A DNA stretch of 64,000 nt from Pseudomonas sp. AOB-7 (lineage in GTDB: Bacteria; Pseudomonadota; Gammaproteobacteria; Pseudomonadales; Pseudomonadaceae), in contig NZ_RFFK01000002.1 in the NCBI RefSeq assembly GCF_003696305.1, positions 372,001 through 436,000 of the forward strand, written 5' to 3'. Below, one piece after another: positions 8,687 to 19,047 of this stretch. The notes beneath the pieces were generated by a model. That model saw only the letters and a program-made list of their open reading frames with translations, searched no databases and had not been told where the DNA came from. The number at the start of each line of letters is the position of its first letter. Positions within the stretch are counted from its first letter, which is position 1. Made by a program: the position numbers and the translations under genes.

Positions 8687-9925
8687 ATGGAACAGCCCCA
8701 TAAGAACATCTGGATTTTCCCCCTGGCGCTCGCCGCCACCCTGGTGCTCAGCGCCTGCGGTCAGGCGCCGGACGCCATGCAGCAGCTGCCGGCGCCCAAG
8801 GTCAGTGTGGCCGAGGTGATCGAGCAGCCGATCAACGAGTGGGACGAGTTCACCGGCCGCCTCGAGGCGCCGCAGTCGGTCGAGGTGCGCCCGCGGGTGT
8901 CCGGCTATATCGACAAGGTGGCCTTCGCCGAAGGTGGCCTGGTGAAGAAAGGCGACCTGCTGTTCCAGATCGACCCGCGTCCCTTCCAGGCCGAGGTCAA
9001 GCGCCTCGAAGCCCAGCTGCAGCAAGCCCGCGCCAACCTGACCCGAGCCAACAGCGAAGCCCGTCGCGGCGAACGTCTGCGCCAGAGCAACGCCATCTCC
9101 GCCGAACTGGCCGACGCCCGCGCCAGCGCCGCCGCCGAGGCCCAGGCCGCCGTGGCGGCGATCCAGGCGGAGCTGGACAACGCCCGCCTCAACCTCGATT
9201 TCACCCGCATCACCGCGCCCATCGACGGCCGCGTCAGCCGCGCCGAGATCACCGAAGGCAACCTGGTCGGTGCCGGCGATAGCCTGCTGACCTCGGTGGT
9301 CTCCACCGACAAGGTCTACGCCTACTTCGACGCCGACGAGCGAGTGTTCCTCAAGTACCTCGAGCTGGCCCGCCAGGCCGGCGGCGACGCCCGCGGCGCC
9401 AGCCCGGTGTACCTCGGTCTGTCCAGCGAAGACGGTCATCCGCATCTGGGGCAGCTGGACTTTCTCGACAACCAGGTCAACCCGCGCACCGGCACCATCC
9501 GCGGTCGTGCGGTGTTCGACAACGCCGATGGCCGCTTCACCCCGGGCCTCTACGCCCGGCTGAAACTGGTCGGCAGTGCGGCCTACCCCGCCGCGCTGAT
9601 CAAGGACGAGGCGGTCGGCACCGACCTGGGCAAGAAGTTCGTCCTGGTGCTCGGCGAGGACAACGCCGTGGCCTACCGCGCCATCGAGCTGGGGCCGAAG
9701 CTGGAGGGCCTGCGCATCGTCCGCAGCGGCCTGGCCAAGGGCGAGAAGATAGTGGTCAACGGCCTGCAGCGGGCCATGCCTGGCGCCACCGTCGATCCGC
9801 AGGCGGTGCCCATGGCCGATCCCGCGACCCTGGCCCAGCTGGCGCAGATGCGCCAGGCCGTGGATGGCACTCAGGCCCCGCGCCTGGCCAGCAAGAGCAA
9901 CGCCGCCGGTACGCCGCGCAGCTGA
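8687..9925 (+). CDS. mexE: RND efflux periplasmic adaptor MexE
   Basis: A 412-residue membrane-fusion protein. The N-terminus is a lipoprotein signal with lipobox LSAC (acylated C24). It is followed by the beta-barrel/lipoyl start (VEVRPRVSGYIDKVAF), an alpha-helical hairpin rich in Gln, Ala and Arg (about residues 105-165) and the C-terminal barrel and membrane-proximal domain. It bridges the inner-membrane pump MexF and the outer-membrane duct OprN. It begins 186 bp after mexT and is followed 70 bp later by mexF, the usual operon layout. In P. aeruginosa this pump exports chloramphenicol, fluoroquinolones, trimethoprim and quinolone-signal precursors. Confidence 0.95.
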   Translation: MEQPHKNIWIFPLALAATLVLSACGQAPDAMQQLPAPKVSVAEVIEQPINEWDEFTGRLEAPQSVEVRPRVSGYIDKVAFAEGGLVKKGDLLFQIDPRPFQAEVKRLEAQLQQARANLTRANSEARRGERLRQSNAISAELADARASAAAEAQAAVAAIQAELDNARLNLDFTRITAPIDGRVSRAEITEGNLVGAGDSLLTSVVSTDKVYAYFDADERVFLKYLELARQAGGDARGASPVYLGLSSEDGHPHLGQLDFLDNQVNPRTGTIRGRAVFDNADGRFTPGLYARLKLVGSAAYPAALIKDEAVGTDLGKKFVLVLGEDNAVAYRAIELGPKLEGLRIVRSGLAKGEKIVVNGLQRAMPGATVDPQAVPMADPATLAQLAQMRQAVDGTQAPRLASKSNAAGTPRS

Positions 9926-9995
9926 TAACGCCTTGGTGCGCGCAGCGCTCCCTGCATAGGGGGCGCATGGCGCACCCGTGCCCGAGGACAGTCCC

Positions 9996-12900
9996 ATGAA
10001 TTTCTCGCAATTCTTCGTGCTGCGGCCGATCTTCGCCGCGGTGCTGTCGCTGATCATCCTGATCGGCGGCGCCATCTCGCTGTTCCAGCTGCCGATCAGC
10101 GAATACCCGGAAGTGGTGCCGCCGACCGTGGTGGTGCGCGCCAACTTCCCCGGCGCCAACCCCAAGGTGATCGGCGAGACCGTCGCCTCGCCGCTGGAGC
10201 AGGCGATCACCGGCGTGGAAGGCATGCTCTACATGTCGTCGCAGTCCACCGCCGACGGCAAGCTGACCCTGACCATCACCTTCGCCCTCGGCACCGACCT
10301 GGACAATGCCCAGGTGCAGGTGCAGAACCGCGTGACCCGCACCATGCCGACCCTGCCCACCGAGGTGCAGCGCCTCGGCGTGACCGTCGACAAGGCCTCG
10401 CCCGACCTGACCATGGTGGTGCACCTGACCTCGCCAGACGACCGCTACGACATGCTCTACCTGTCCAACTACGCCGCGCTCAACGTCAAGGACGAGCTGG
10501 CGCGGCTGGACGGCGTCGGCGACGTGCAGCTGTTCGGCCTGGGCAACTATTCGCTGAGGGTGTGGCTCGACCCGAACAAGGTGGCCTCGCGGGGCCTCAC
10601 CGCCACCGACGTGGTGAGCGCCATTCGCGAGCAGAACCGCCAGGTGGCGGCCGGCTCGCTCGGCGCGCCGCCTTCGGATGCCGGCAACAGCTTCCAGTTG
10701 TCGATCAATACCCAGGGCCGCCTGGTCGACGAGGAGGAGTTCGAGAACATCATCATCCGCGCCGGCGAAGACGGCGAAATCACCCGCCTCAAGGACATCG
10801 CCCGCATCGAGCTGGGTTCCAGCCAGTACGCCCTGCGCTCGCTGCTCAACAACAAGCCGGCGGTAGCCATCCCGGTGTTCCAGCGCCCCGGTTCCAACGC
10901 CATCGAGATCTCCGATGCGGTGCGGGCACGCATGGCCGAGCTCAAGCAGAGTTTCCCCCAGGGCGTGGACTACGAGATCGTCTACGACCCGACCATCTTC
11001 GTGCGTGGCTCCATCGAGGCGGTGGTGCACACCCTGCTCGAGGCCATCGTGCTGGTGGTGCTGGTGGTGGTCCTGTTCCTGCAAACCTGGCGCGCCTCGA
11101 TCATCCCGCTGGCCGCCGTGCCGGTGTCCTTGATCGGTACCTTCGCCGTGATGCACATGTTCGGCTTCTCGCTCAACGCCCTGTCGCTGTTCGGCCTGGT
11201 GCTGGCCATCGGCATCGTGGTGGACGACGCCATCGTCGTGGTGGAGAACGTCGAGCGCAACATCGGCCTGGGCAAGACGCCGGTAGAGGCGACCAAACAA
11301 GCCATGAAGGAAGTCACCGGGCCCATCGTCGCCACCGCCCTGGTGCTGTGCGCGGTGTTCGTGCCGACCGCCTTCATCTCCGGGCTGTCCGGGCAGTTCT
11401 ACCAGCAGTTCGCGCTGACCATCGCCATCTCCACGGTGATCTCGGCGTTCAACTCGCTGACCCTGTCGCCGGCGCTGGCCGCAGCCCTGCTGAGGAGCCA
11501 TGACGCGCCCAAGGACGGCTTCTCGCGCCTGCTCGACAAGCTGTTCGGCGCCTGGCTGTTCACCCCCTTCAACCGCTTCTTCGACCGCGCCAGCCACGGC
11601 TACGTCGGCACCGTGCAGCGCGTACTGCGCACCAGCGGCGTGGCCATGTTCCTCTACGCCGGCCTGCTGGGGCTGGGCTACCTGGGCTTTTCGACGACGC
11701 CCACGGGCTTCGTGCCGCAGCAGGACAAGCAGTACCTGGTGGCCTTCGCCCAGCTGCCGGACGCCGCCACCCTGGACCGCACCGAAGCGGTGATCAAGCG
11801 CATGTCGGAGATCGCCGGCAAGCACCCGGGCGTGGAGAACACCGTGGCCTTCCCCGGTCTGTCGATCAACGGCTTCACCAACAGCCCCAACAGCGGCATC
11901 GTCTTCACCCCGCTCAAGCCCTTCGACGAGCGCAGTGATCCGTCGATGTCGGCCAACGCCATCGCCGCCGAGCTGAATGCCCAGTTCGCCGAGATCCAGG
12001 ACGCCTACATCGCCATCTTCCCGCCGCCGCCCGTGCAGGGCCTCGGCACCATCGGTGGCTTCCGCCTGCAGATCCAGGACCGTGGCAGCCTGGGCTACGA
12101 GGAGCTGTACGCGCAGACCCAGAACATCCTGGGCAAGGCGCGCCAGTTGCCGGAGCTCAACCCCATGTCGGTGTTCACCAGCTACCAGGTCAACGTGCCG
12201 CAGATCGATGCCAACATCGACCGCGAGAAGGCCAAGACCCACGGCGTGGCCATCAGCGACATCTTCGACACCATGCAGGTGTACCTGGGCTCGCTGTACG
12301 CCAACGACTTCAACCGCTTCGGCCGCACCTACCAGGTCAACGTCCAGGCCGACCAGCAGTTCCGCCTGGAGCCGGAGCAGATCGGCCAGCTCAAGGTGCG
12401 CAACAACCGCGGGGAAATGGTGCCGCTGTCCACCTTCGTCAAGGTGGAGAACAGCGCCGGCCCCGACCGGGTGATGCACTACAACGGCTTCCTCACCGCC
12501 GAGATCAACGGCGCGGCGGCGCCCGGCTACAGCTCCGGCCAGGCCGAGGCGGCGATCGCCAAGCTGCTGAAAGAAGAACTGCCCAACGGCATGACCTTCG
12601 AGTGGACCGAGCTGACCTATCAGCAGATCCTCGCCGGCAACAGCGCGATCTTCATCTTCCCGCTCTGCGTGCTGCTGGCCTTCCTGGTGCTGGCCGCCCA
12701 GTACGAAAGCTGGAGCCTGCCGCTGGCGGTGATCCTGATCGTGCCGACGGTGCTGTTCTCCGCCATCACCGGGGTGATCCTGGCCGGTGGCGACAACAAC
12801 ATCTTCACCCAGATCGGCCTGATCGTGCTGGTGGGCCTGGCGTGCAAGAACGCCATCCTCATCGTCGAGTTCGCCAAGGAGAAACAGGAGGAAGGCCTGG

Positions 12901-13178
12901 ATCGCATCAGTGCGGTGCTGGAAGCCTGCCGCCTGCGTCTGCGGCCGATCCTGATGACCTCGATCGCCTTCATCATGGGCGTGGTACCGCTGGTGCTGTC
13001 CTCTGGTGCCGGCGCCGAGATGCGCCATGCCATGGGCGTGGCGGTATTCAGCGGGATGATCGGCGTGACCTTCTTCGGTCTGCTGCTGACCCCGGTGTTC
13101 TACGTGCTGATCCGCGCCTTCGTCGAGAAACGCCAGGCGCGCAAAGCCCAAGCCGCTGCCCACGAGGTGCACCCATGA
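9996..13178 (+). CDS. mexF: RND efflux inner-membrane transporter MexF
   Basis: A 1060-residue HAE1-type RND pump, against 1062 for P. aeruginosa MexF. The proton-relay aspartates D410/D411 are visible in the fourth transmembrane segment (IVVDDAIVVVENVE). Two large periplasmic loops follow TM1 and TM7, and the second transmembrane bundle starts near residue 870. The ATG at 9996 begins the conserved MNFSQFFVLRPIF; the frame is open six codons earlier without family sequence. The last codons overlap the oprN start (ATGA), so the two are translationally coupled. The protein uses proton influx to drive drug efflux from the periplasm and membrane. Confidence 0.97.
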   Translation: MNFSQFFVLRPIFAAVLSLIILIGGAISLFQLPISEYPEVVPPTVVVRANFPGANPKVIGETVASPLEQAITGVEGMLYMSSQSTADGKLTLTITFALGTDLDNAQVQVQNRVTRTMPTLPTEVQRLGVTVDKASPDLTMVVHLTSPDDRYDMLYLSNYAALNVKDELARLDGVGDVQLFGLGNYSLRVWLDPNKVASRGLTATDVVSAIREQNRQVAAGSLGAPPSDAGNSFQLSINTQGRLVDEEEFENIIIRAGEDGEITRLKDIARIELGSSQYALRSLLNNKPAVAIPVFQRPGSNAIEISDAVRARMAELKQSFPQGVDYEIVYDPTIFVRGSIEAVVHTLLEAIVLVVLVVVLFLQTWRASIIPLAAVPVSLIGTFAVMHMFGFSLNALSLFGLVLAIGIVVDDAIVVVENVERNIGLGKTPVEATKQAMKEVTGPIVATALVLCAVFVPTAFISGLSGQFYQQFALTIAISTVISAFNSLTLSPALAAALLRSHDAPKDGFSRLLDKLFGAWLFTPFNRFFDRASHGYVGTVQRVLRTSGVAMFLYAGLLGLGYLGFSTTPTGFVPQQDKQYLVAFAQLPDAATLDRTEAVIKRMSEIAGKHPGVENTVAFPGLSINGFTNSPNSGIVFTPLKPFDERSDPSMSANAIAAELNAQFAEIQDAYIAIFPPPPVQGLGTIGGFRLQIQDRGSLGYEELYAQTQNILGKARQLPELNPMSVFTSYQVNVPQIDANIDREKAKTHGVAISDIFDTMQVYLGSLYANDFNRFGRTYQVNVQADQQFRLEPEQIGQLKVRNNRGEMVPLSTFVKVENSAGPDRVMHYNGFLTAEINGAAAPGYSSGQAEAAIAKLLKEELPNGMTFEWTELTYQQILAGNSAIFIFPLCVLLAFLVLAAQYESWSLPLAVILIVPTVLFSAITGVILAGGDNNIFTQIGLIVLVGLACKNAILIVEFAKEKQEEGLDRISAVLEACRLRLRPILMTSIAFIMGVVPLVLSSGAGAEMRHAMGVAVFSGMIGVTFFGLLLTPVFYVLIRAFVEKRQARKAQAAAHEVHP

Positions 13179-14575
13179 AGCGCGTTGCCAATGCCCTGAA
13201 GATCAGCCTGCTGGCCCTGGCGGTCAGCGCCTGCGCGGTCGGCCCGGATTACCGCGCGCCGCAGACCGAACCGGCGCGCCTCGACGCGCTGGAGGCCGGC
13301 GACTACGACCGCACCCGTTTCGAGGCCGCCTGGTGGCAGCAGTTCGACGACCCGACGCTGAACCGCCTGGTGCAGCGCTCGCTGGCGGACAACCGCGAGC
13401 TGCGCGTGGCCTTCAGCCGCCTGCGCGCGGCGCGGGCGATCCGCGACGATGTCGCCAACGACCGCCTGCCCACCGTCACCAGCCGCGCCAGCGGTGAGTT
13501 CGGCAAGGCCCAGCAGCCGCCCACCAGCGAGCAGCGCATCCGTCAGGAACGCTACGACCTGGGCCTGGACATGGCCTGGGAACTCGACCTGTTCGGCCGC
13601 ATCCAGCGCCAGCTGGAGGCCAGCGAAGCGCAGATCGAGGTGGCCGAGGCCGACTACTACCAGCTGCAGGTCAGCCTGATCGCCGAGCTGGTGGATGCCT
13701 ATGGCACCCTGCGCGGCGCCCAGCTGCGCGAGCACATCGCCCGCGAGAACCTGAAGAACCAGCAGGACTCGCGGGCCATCACCGAGCAGCTGCGCGACGC
13801 CGGCGTCGGCAGCGAGCTGGACGTGCTGCGCGCCGACGCCCGCCTGGCCGCCACCGAGGCCAGCCTGCCGCAGCTGCAGGCCGAACAGGTGCGCGCACAG
13901 AACCGCATCGCCACCCTGCTCGGCCAGCGTCCGGAGCAGCTGGAGGTGGACCTGTCGGCCCGGCCGCTGCCGGCCATAGCCAAGGCCCTGCCGATCGGCG
14001 ATCCGGGTGAGCTGCTGCGCCGCCGCCCCGACGTGCAGGCCGCCGAACGCCAGCTGGCCGCGGCCACGGCGCAGATCGGCGTGGCCACCGCGGATCTGTT
14101 CCCGCGGGTCAGCCTGTCCGGTTTCCTCGGTTTTACCGCCGGGCGCGGCTCGCAGCTGGGCTCCTCGGCCGCACGCGCCTGGGGCGTGGCGCCGAGCATC
14201 AGCTGGGCGGCGTTCGACCTGGGCAGCGTGCGCGCCCGCCTGCGCGGTGCCGAGGCCGAAGCCGACGGCGCCCTGGCGCAGTACGAGCAGCAGGTGTTGC
14301 TGGCCCTGGAGGAATCGGAAAACGCCTTCAGCGACTACGCCAAGCGTCAGCAGCGCCTGCTCTCGCTGCTGCGCCAGGCCGAGGCCAGCCGCGCCGCCGC
14401 GGAACAGGCGGCGATCCGCTACCGCGAAGGCACGGTGGATTTCCTCGTGCTGCTGGACGCCGAACGCGAACGCCTGGCCGCCGAAGACGCCCAGGCGCTG
14501 GCCGAGGTCGAGCTGTACAGCGGCATAGTCGCCATCTACAAGGCGCTCGGCGGCGGCTGGCAACCACAGGCCTGA
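13175..14575 (+). CDS. oprN: Outer-membrane efflux duct OprN
   Basis: A 466-residue outer-membrane factor of the NodT/OprN lipoprotein family (P. aeruginosa OprN has 472). The signal peptide ends in lipobox VSAC (C20), followed by the typical GPDYRAP sequence. Two outer-membrane efflux repeats form the trimeric beta-barrel and alpha-helical tunnel. The start overlaps the mexF stop by four bases. It is the last gene of the operon, with a strong terminator about 40 bp downstream. The frame is open far upstream inside mexF, but the lipoprotein signal fixes the true start. Confidence 0.95.
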   Translation: MKRVANALKISLLALAVSACAVGPDYRAPQTEPARLDALEAGDYDRTRFEAAWWQQFDDPTLNRLVQRSLADNRELRVAFSRLRAARAIRDDVANDRLPTVTSRASGEFGKAQQPPTSEQRIRQERYDLGLDMAWELDLFGRIQRQLEASEAQIEVAEADYYQLQVSLIAELVDAYGTLRGAQLREHIARENLKNQQDSRAITEQLRDAGVGSELDVLRADARLAATEASLPQLQAEQVRAQNRIATLLGQRPEQLEVDLSARPLPAIAKALPIGDPGELLRRRPDVQAAERQLAAATAQIGVATADLFPRVSLSGFLGFTAGRGSQLGSSAARAWGVAPSISWAAFDLGSVRARLRGAEAEADGALAQYEQQVLLALEESENAFSDYAKRQQRLLSLLRQAEASRAAAEQAAIRYREGTVDFLVLLDAERERLAAEDAQALAEVELYSGIVAIYKALGGGWQPQA

Positions 14576-14615
14576 CGCTTTCCTCTCTCCCGACCGGCAA
14601 CCGCCAGTCGCTCCG

Positions 14616-14653
14616 GCCCCAGGGTGTTGGCTCCTTACCCTGGGGCTTTTTTT
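14616..14653 (+). terminator. Strong rho-independent terminator of mexEF-oprN
   Basis: GCCCCAGGGT (14616-14625) pairs perfectly with ACCCTGGGGC (14637-14646) and is followed by seven T residues (14647-14653). Confidence 0.93.
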
Positions 14654-14705
14654 GCCGATGAAGGCATGGCCGTGGGGAGCGCCGCCACTGCAGATACAGG
14701 ATGCC

Positions 14706-15212
14706 TCAGGGGTGACCGAGATAATCCATCTTGCCCAGCGGCACGCCGTTATGGCGCAGGATGGCGTAGGTGATGCTGAGGTGGAAATAGAAGTTGGGCA
14801 GGACGAAATTGAGCAGATAATCCTGACCGCTGAAGCGCAGTTCCAGGCCGGGAAAACTCAGGCTGACGGCGCGGCTTTCGCTGCCATCGAGCTGCTGCGG
14901 GCTGACGCTGCGCAGAAAGTCGCAGGTCTTGCCGATGCGCGCCTGCAGCTCGGCGAAGCTACTCTCGGTGTCGGCGAAGCTGGGCACCTCGATCCCCGCC
15001 AGGCGCGCCGCACAGCCCTTGACCGCGTCGCTGGCGATCTGCACTTGGCGGGTCAGCGGGTACATGTCCGGCGCCAGGCGGGCGCTCAGCAGCACCTCGG
15101 CGGCGATCTTGTGGTCGTGGGCATGCTGCTCGGCCTTGTCGAGAATCGCCGCAAGATTGCCGAGCATGCGCAGGAAAACCGGAATCGAAGCGTGGTACAT
15201 GGACAGCGACAT
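14706..15212 (-). CDS. DUF1993 family protein
   Basis: A 168-residue soluble protein of the DUF1993 type, a four-helix family distantly like DinB. It starts MSLSMYHASIPVF and ends with the conserved region FYFHLSITYAILRHNGVPLGKMDYLG. The function is unknown; no catalytic residues can be named with confidence. It is a single minus-strand gene convergent with the mexEF-oprN terminator and divergent from the YjbR-type gene. Confidence 0.8.
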   Translation of the reverse strand: MSLSMYHASIPVFLRMLGNLAAILDKAEQHAHDHKIAAEVLLSARLAPDMYPLTRQVQIASDAVKGCAARLAGIEVPSFADTESSFAELQARIGKTCDFLRSVSPQQLDGSESRAVSLSFPGLELRFSGQDYLLNFVLPNFYFHLSITYAILRHNGVPLGKMDYLGHP

Positions 15213-15279
15213 GGTGCACTCCCAGGTGGGTGGATAGACTTGCCAGCTTAGTCCTCCGCCAACCGCCCTGGAGCCGGAA

Positions 15280-15639
15280 ATGACCTCCGATCAGATCGCC
15301 GCCTTCTGTCTGGCCCTGCCCGGCGTCCGCGAAGACCTCAAGTGGGGCCGCAACCGGGTATTTTCGGTGGCCGGCAACAAGATGTTCGCCATCCTCGATT
15401 TTCTCGGCGAAGACCTGGCGTTCAAGGTGGACGGCGACCTGTTCCTCGGCTTCGTCGACCGCCCCGGCATCCGCCCGGCCCCGTACCTGGCGCGGGCACA
15501 CTGGATCAGCATGAGCGGGCGGCAGCCGCCGCTGGGCGAAGCTGAACTGCGGCGATTGCTCACCCGCTCGCACCAGTTGGTGGTGCGCAAGCTGGCCAAG
15601 CGCCTGCAGCCGGGGCTGCTACTGGACGAACAGCGGTAA
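15280..15639 (+). CDS. MmcQ/YjbR family DNA-binding-like protein
   Basis: A 119-residue protein of the MmcQ/YjbR (DUF419, CyaY-like fold) family. The typical N-terminal segment CLALPGVREDLKWG and the later FKVDGDLF and WISM regions are visible. The family is widespread, often called DNA-binding from structure, but has no proven role. Its 3' end overlaps the end of the convergent DUF1294 gene by 21 bp. The gene stands alone on this strand. Confidence 0.85.
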   Translation: MTSDQIAAFCLALPGVREDLKWGRNRVFSVAGNKMFAILDFLGEDLAFKVDGDLFLGFVDRPGIRPAPYLARAHWISMSGRQPPLGEAELRRLLTRSHQLVVRKLAKRLQPGLLLDEQR

Positions 15640-16317
15640 ATGGCGGGCGATATAGGCGCCATCGAGCAGCAGCCAATCGAGCCAGAACGCCTGATGAGCG
15701 GCGACGATCAGCCAGAACACCGTCTGGTAGGAAGCCTTGCGCGTCTTGTGGCGCAGGAACTGTTGCGCGAGCAGCGCACCGGGCCAGCCGCCAGCCAGCT
15801 CCACCAGGTGCAGGGTGTTTTCCGGGGTACGCCGGCCGCCGCCCTGGGCGCTGCGTTTATCCAGCCAGTACAGCAGCAAGCCGAGCAGACTGGCCGCCAG
15901 ATACAGCGGCAGCACCCACGGCAGCCCGGCGCCGAGCAGCTGCAGGGCCCCCAGTAGCGGTAACGCGCAGAGCGCGGCGAACAGCACGAGCTTCAGCCCC
16001 GGATTGCGAACGCCTAGAGCCGCGCCGCGCGCCTCCCGCGCCCCTGCAGGCTGGCGCGGCACCCTGGGTTGGCGGCGGATCGCCGGCCGGTCCAGACTCG
16101 GTGAGCCCGCCAGGCGCATATGCTCGGCCCGCGGCCGGCCGCGGGTATCGCGCCCCTCGACATAGAGCAGGCTGTCGCCGACTTGCGGGCGCCGCTCGCC
16201 GCGCATCGCCGAAATATGCGCGAACACCTCGGCACCGCCGCCCTGCGGCTGGATAAAGCCGAAGCCCTTGTCGTCGTTCCAGCTGGTGAGGCGCCCCGCG
16301 CGCTCCTTGGCCATCAT
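15619..16317 (-). CDS. Cold-shock domain plus DUF1294 membrane protein
   Basis: This 232-residue protein has an N-terminal cold-shock domain (about residues 1-70, with the RNA-binding motifs KGFGFIQP and EVFAHIS), a basic Arg/Pro-rich linker, and a C-terminal DUF1294 integral membrane domain of about four helices ending in ARHLPLFVQ. The fusion would place a nucleic-acid-binding domain at the inner membrane. Its start codon overlaps the uppP stop (ATGATG), so it is likely co-transcribed and coupled with uppP. The function of DUF1294 is not established. Confidence 0.87.
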   Translation of the reverse strand: MMAKERAGRLTSWNDDKGFGFIQPQGGGAEVFAHISAMRGERRPQVGDSLLYVEGRDTRGRPRAEHMRLAGSPSLDRPAIRRQPRVPRQPAGAREARGAALGVRNPGLKLVLFAALCALPLLGALQLLGAGLPWVLPLYLAASLLGLLLYWLDKRSAQGGGRRTPENTLHLVELAGGWPGALLAQQFLRHKTRKASYQTVFWLIVAAHQAFWLDWLLLDGAYIARHLPLFVQ

Positions 16318-17144
16318 CCCTGCGCGGTGCTCCAGTCGATCAGTTGCAGTTGCCAGGTGGCGAGGATCAGCAGACCGAAGCCGATGCGGTACCAGGCGAA
16401 CAGGGCATAGCTGTGGTTGGCGATGAATTTGAGCAATGCCCGCACGGTGAACATCGCCACGATAAAGGTGGTGACGAAGCCGATGGCAAAGGTGGGCAGG
16501 TCGCTCAGTTGCAGGATGTCGCGATACTTGAACAGGGAGTAGACGGTCGCGGCGACCATGGTCGGCATGGCCAGGAAGAAGGAAAACTCGGTGGCCGCCT
16601 TGCGTGACAGGCCGAACACCAGTCCACCGATGATGGTGGCGCCGGAGCGGGAAGTGCCGGGAATCAGCGCCAGGCATTGGGCGAAGCCGACCTTGAGGGC
16701 CAGGCTCCAGGTCATGTCGTCGACCGTTTCGGCCTTGATCTCGTGCTCGCGCTTCTCTGCCCAGATCATCACGATGCCGCCTACTATCAAGGCAGTGGCC
16801 ACGGTGATGGGGTTGAACAGCCAGTGCTCGATGAGATCGGCGAAGGCCAGACCGAGGATCACCGCCGGAATGAAGGCCAGCAGCAGGTTGAAGGTGAAGC
16901 GTTGCGCCTGCGGCTCGCTCGGCAGCCCGCACACCACGTCGAAGATCCTCTGGCGAAACTCCCACATCACCGCGAGGATGGCGCCCAACTGGATGATGAT
17001 CTTGAACGCGGTGGCGGTCTCGCCGTTGAAGTCCAGCAGGTCGCCGACCACGATCAGGTGTCCGGTACTGGAAATCGGCAGGAACTCGGTCAGCCCTTCC
17101 ACTATGCCCAGAATCAAGGCCTTCATGGCCGTCCAGATGTCCAT
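16314..17144 (-). CDS. uppP: Undecaprenyl-diphosphatase UppP/BacA
   Basis: A 276-residue polytopic inner-membrane phosphatase that converts undecaprenyl diphosphate to the monophosphate, recycling the lipid carrier for peptidoglycan and O-antigen synthesis. Both active-site signatures are present: [14 protein letters not shown] near the N-terminus and [10 protein letters not shown] in the second half. Overproduction of this family gives bacitracin resistance. The ATG of [13 protein letters not shown] was chosen because it is preceded by a GGGGGAAGAG site; an upstream ATG adds six residues. The downstream cold-shock/DUF1294 gene overlaps its stop codon. Confidence 0.95.
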   Translation of the reverse strand: MDIWTAMKALILGIVEGLTEFLPISSTGHLIVVGDLLDFNGETATAFKIIIQLGAILAVMWEFRQRIFDVVCGLPSEPQAQRFTFNLLLAFIPAVILGLAFADLIEHWLFNPITVATALIVGGIVMIWAEKREHEIKAETVDDMTWSLALKVGFAQCLALIPGTSRSGATIIGGLVFGLSRKAATEFSFFLAMPTMVAATVYSLFKYRDILQLSDLPTFAIGFVTTFIVAMFTVRALLKFIANHSYALFAWYRIGFGLLILATWQLQLIDWSTAQG

Positions 17145-17405
17145 TCTCTTCCCCCAAAACATCGCGGCGAACGCCGCACAAAGTCGATAAATCGGTACAG
17201 TCGAAGCACTGTGTCGTGCCTGGGACGCGGAGGCGCCCTAGAGGTTCCCCGTCTCCTCTAGCCCGATGCAAACTCAGGTTCTGCGCCGAGCGGCCGAAAT
17301 GCTATCAGACAACTAGAGTAAAGAATGCCTCGCCGTGACCGGCAGTTCGCACCGCCCGGCCAGGCCGCTTCGGGCCCGACAACAACAAGAATCAGGAACT
17401 CGTCC

Positions 17406-19040
17406 ATGAACAGCTTACGTAGTCTTCCCATCAGCCGGCGCCTGTGGCTGATCCTGGCGCTGGCCATCCTGACCCTGATCCTGCTCGGCGCCTATATGCT
17501 GCGCCAGATCAATCTCGACCTGTATGCCGGCAAGGCGGAAAAGACCGAGCACGTGGTGCAGAGCGCCGCCGGCATCCTCAAGCACTACCACGGCCTGGAA
17601 AGCGCCGGCAGCCTGAGCCGCGAAGACGCGCAGAAACAGGCCATGGAGCTGATCCGCGGGCTGCGCTACGCCGGCCAGGAGTACTTCTGGATCAACGACC
17701 AGACTCCGATGATGATCATGCACCCGACCAACCCCAAGCTGGAGGGGCAGAACCTCTCCGGCTTCAAGGATCCGGACGGCAAGGCGCTGTTCAACGAGAT
17801 GGTGGCCGTCACCCGCAGCCAGGGCGCCGGCCAGGTCGACTACCGCTGGCCCAAGCCGGGTGCCAGCGAGCCGGTGCCGAAGATTTCCTACGTCGAACTG
17901 TTCCAGCCCTGGGGCTGGATCATCGGCTCCGGCGTCTATGTCGACGACGTCCAGGCGGTGTTCAAGGAACAGGCCCTGCGCGCCCTGGGCATCGGCCTGC
18001 TGATCACCCTGCTGCTCGCCGCCCTGGTGCTGCTGATCGCCCGCAGCATCGCCCAGCCGCTGCAGGCCGCGGTGGACGCCATGGCCAATATCGCCAGCGG
18101 CGAAGGCGACCTGACGCGCAACCTCGATACCCACGGGCGCGACGAGCTGACCGCCCTGGCCAGCCATTTCAACGCCTTCACCGACAAGCTGCGCGGCGTC
18201 ATCCGCCAGCTGCTCGACTCGGCCGGCTCGCTGGATCAGGCCGCGCGCTCGCTCGGCGACATTTCCAGCGAGGCGCAACAGCACAGCCAGCAGCAGGCGC
18301 AGCAGATGGAGCTGGTGGCCACCGCGGTCAACCAGGTGACCTACGGCGTACAGGACGTGGCGAAGAACGCCGAGCACGCCTCCAGCGAGGTGCACGCCGC
18401 CGAGGAACAGGCCATTCAGGGCCAGCAGAACATCGAGGCCAGCCTGCGCCAGATCGACCAGCTATCGGCCACCATCGACAAGGCGGTGGCGGTGATCCAG
18501 TCGCTGGCCAGCGAAAGCACGCAGATCGGCAGCGTGCTCGAGGTGATCCGCTCGATCGCCGAGCAGACCAACCTGCTCGCGCTCAACGCCGCCATCGAGG
18601 CGGCGCGGGCCGGCGAACAGGGCCGCGGCTTCGCCGTGGTAGCCGACGAGGTGCGCCTGCTGGCGCAGCGCACCCAGCAGTCGACGGCGGAAATCCAGGG
18701 CATGATCGAACGCCTGCAGGGCAACTCCGAGGCGGCGGTCAAGGTCATCCACGAAAGCAGCCGCGCCTCACAACTGACCGTGGAACAGGCCAGCCAGGCT
18801 GGTCAAAGCCTGGCGCAGATCGCACAATCGCTACGCAACCTGACCGGGCTCAACGCCTCGATCGCCAGCGCCACCCTGGAGCAGTCGCATGTGGTGGAAG
18901 ACATCAACCAGAACGTCACCCAGACCGCCGGCCTGGCGCACAACACCGCCGCGGCCGCCGAGCAGTCCAGCGCCGCCAGCCAGCACCTCAAGCAGCTGGC
19001 CGACCAGTTGGGCCGCCTACTGGGGCAGTTCCGCGTATGA
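17406..19040 (+). CDS. Methyl-accepting chemotaxis protein with single Cache domain
   Basis: A 544-residue chemoreceptor: TM1 (about residues 12-32), a periplasmic single Cache (Cache_2 type) sensor domain with the marker [20 protein letters not shown]2 (about 195-215), a HAMP domain, and the cytoplasmic signalling hairpin with the highly conserved tip [20 protein letters not shown]. Cache_2 receptors in Pseudomonas often sense small organic acids, but the ligand is not readable here. The start at [14 protein letters not shown] was chosen because the membrane segment follows directly; the open frame extends 27 codons upstream. The next gene begins 7 bp after its stop. Confidence 0.93.
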   Translation: MNSLRSLPISRRLWLILALAILTLILLGAYMLRQINLDLYAGKAEKTEHVVQSAAGILKHYHGLESAGSLSREDAQKQAMELIRGLRYAGQEYFWINDQTPMMIMHPTNPKLEGQNLSGFKDPDGKALFNEMVAVTRSQGAGQVDYRWPKPGASEPVPKISYVELFQPWGWIIGSGVYVDDVQAVFKEQALRALGIGLLITLLLAALVLLIARSIAQPLQAAVDAMANIASGEGDLTRNLDTHGRDELTALASHFNAFTDKLRGVIRQLLDSAGSLDQAARSLGDISSEAQQHSQQQAQQMELVATAVNQVTYGVQDVAKNAEHASSEVHAAEEQAIQGQQNIEASLRQIDQLSATIDKAVAVIQSLASESTQIGSVLEVIRSIAEQTNLLALNAAIEAARAGEQGRGFAVVADEVRLLAQRTQQSTAEIQGMIERLQGNSEAAVKVIHESSRASQLTVEQASQAGQSLAQIAQSLRNLTGLNASIASATLEQSHVVEDINQNVTQTAGLAHNTAAAAEQSSAASQHLKQLADQLGRLLGQFRV

Positions 19041-19047
19041 GGCAAGC

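Noticed and set aside
9756..13172. A 1138-codon open frame antisense to mexF
   Set aside because: Its product is a low-complexity His/Gln/Gly/Asp-rich translation typical of the frame opposite a high-GC gene; mexF on the plus strand is fully supported by family motifs.
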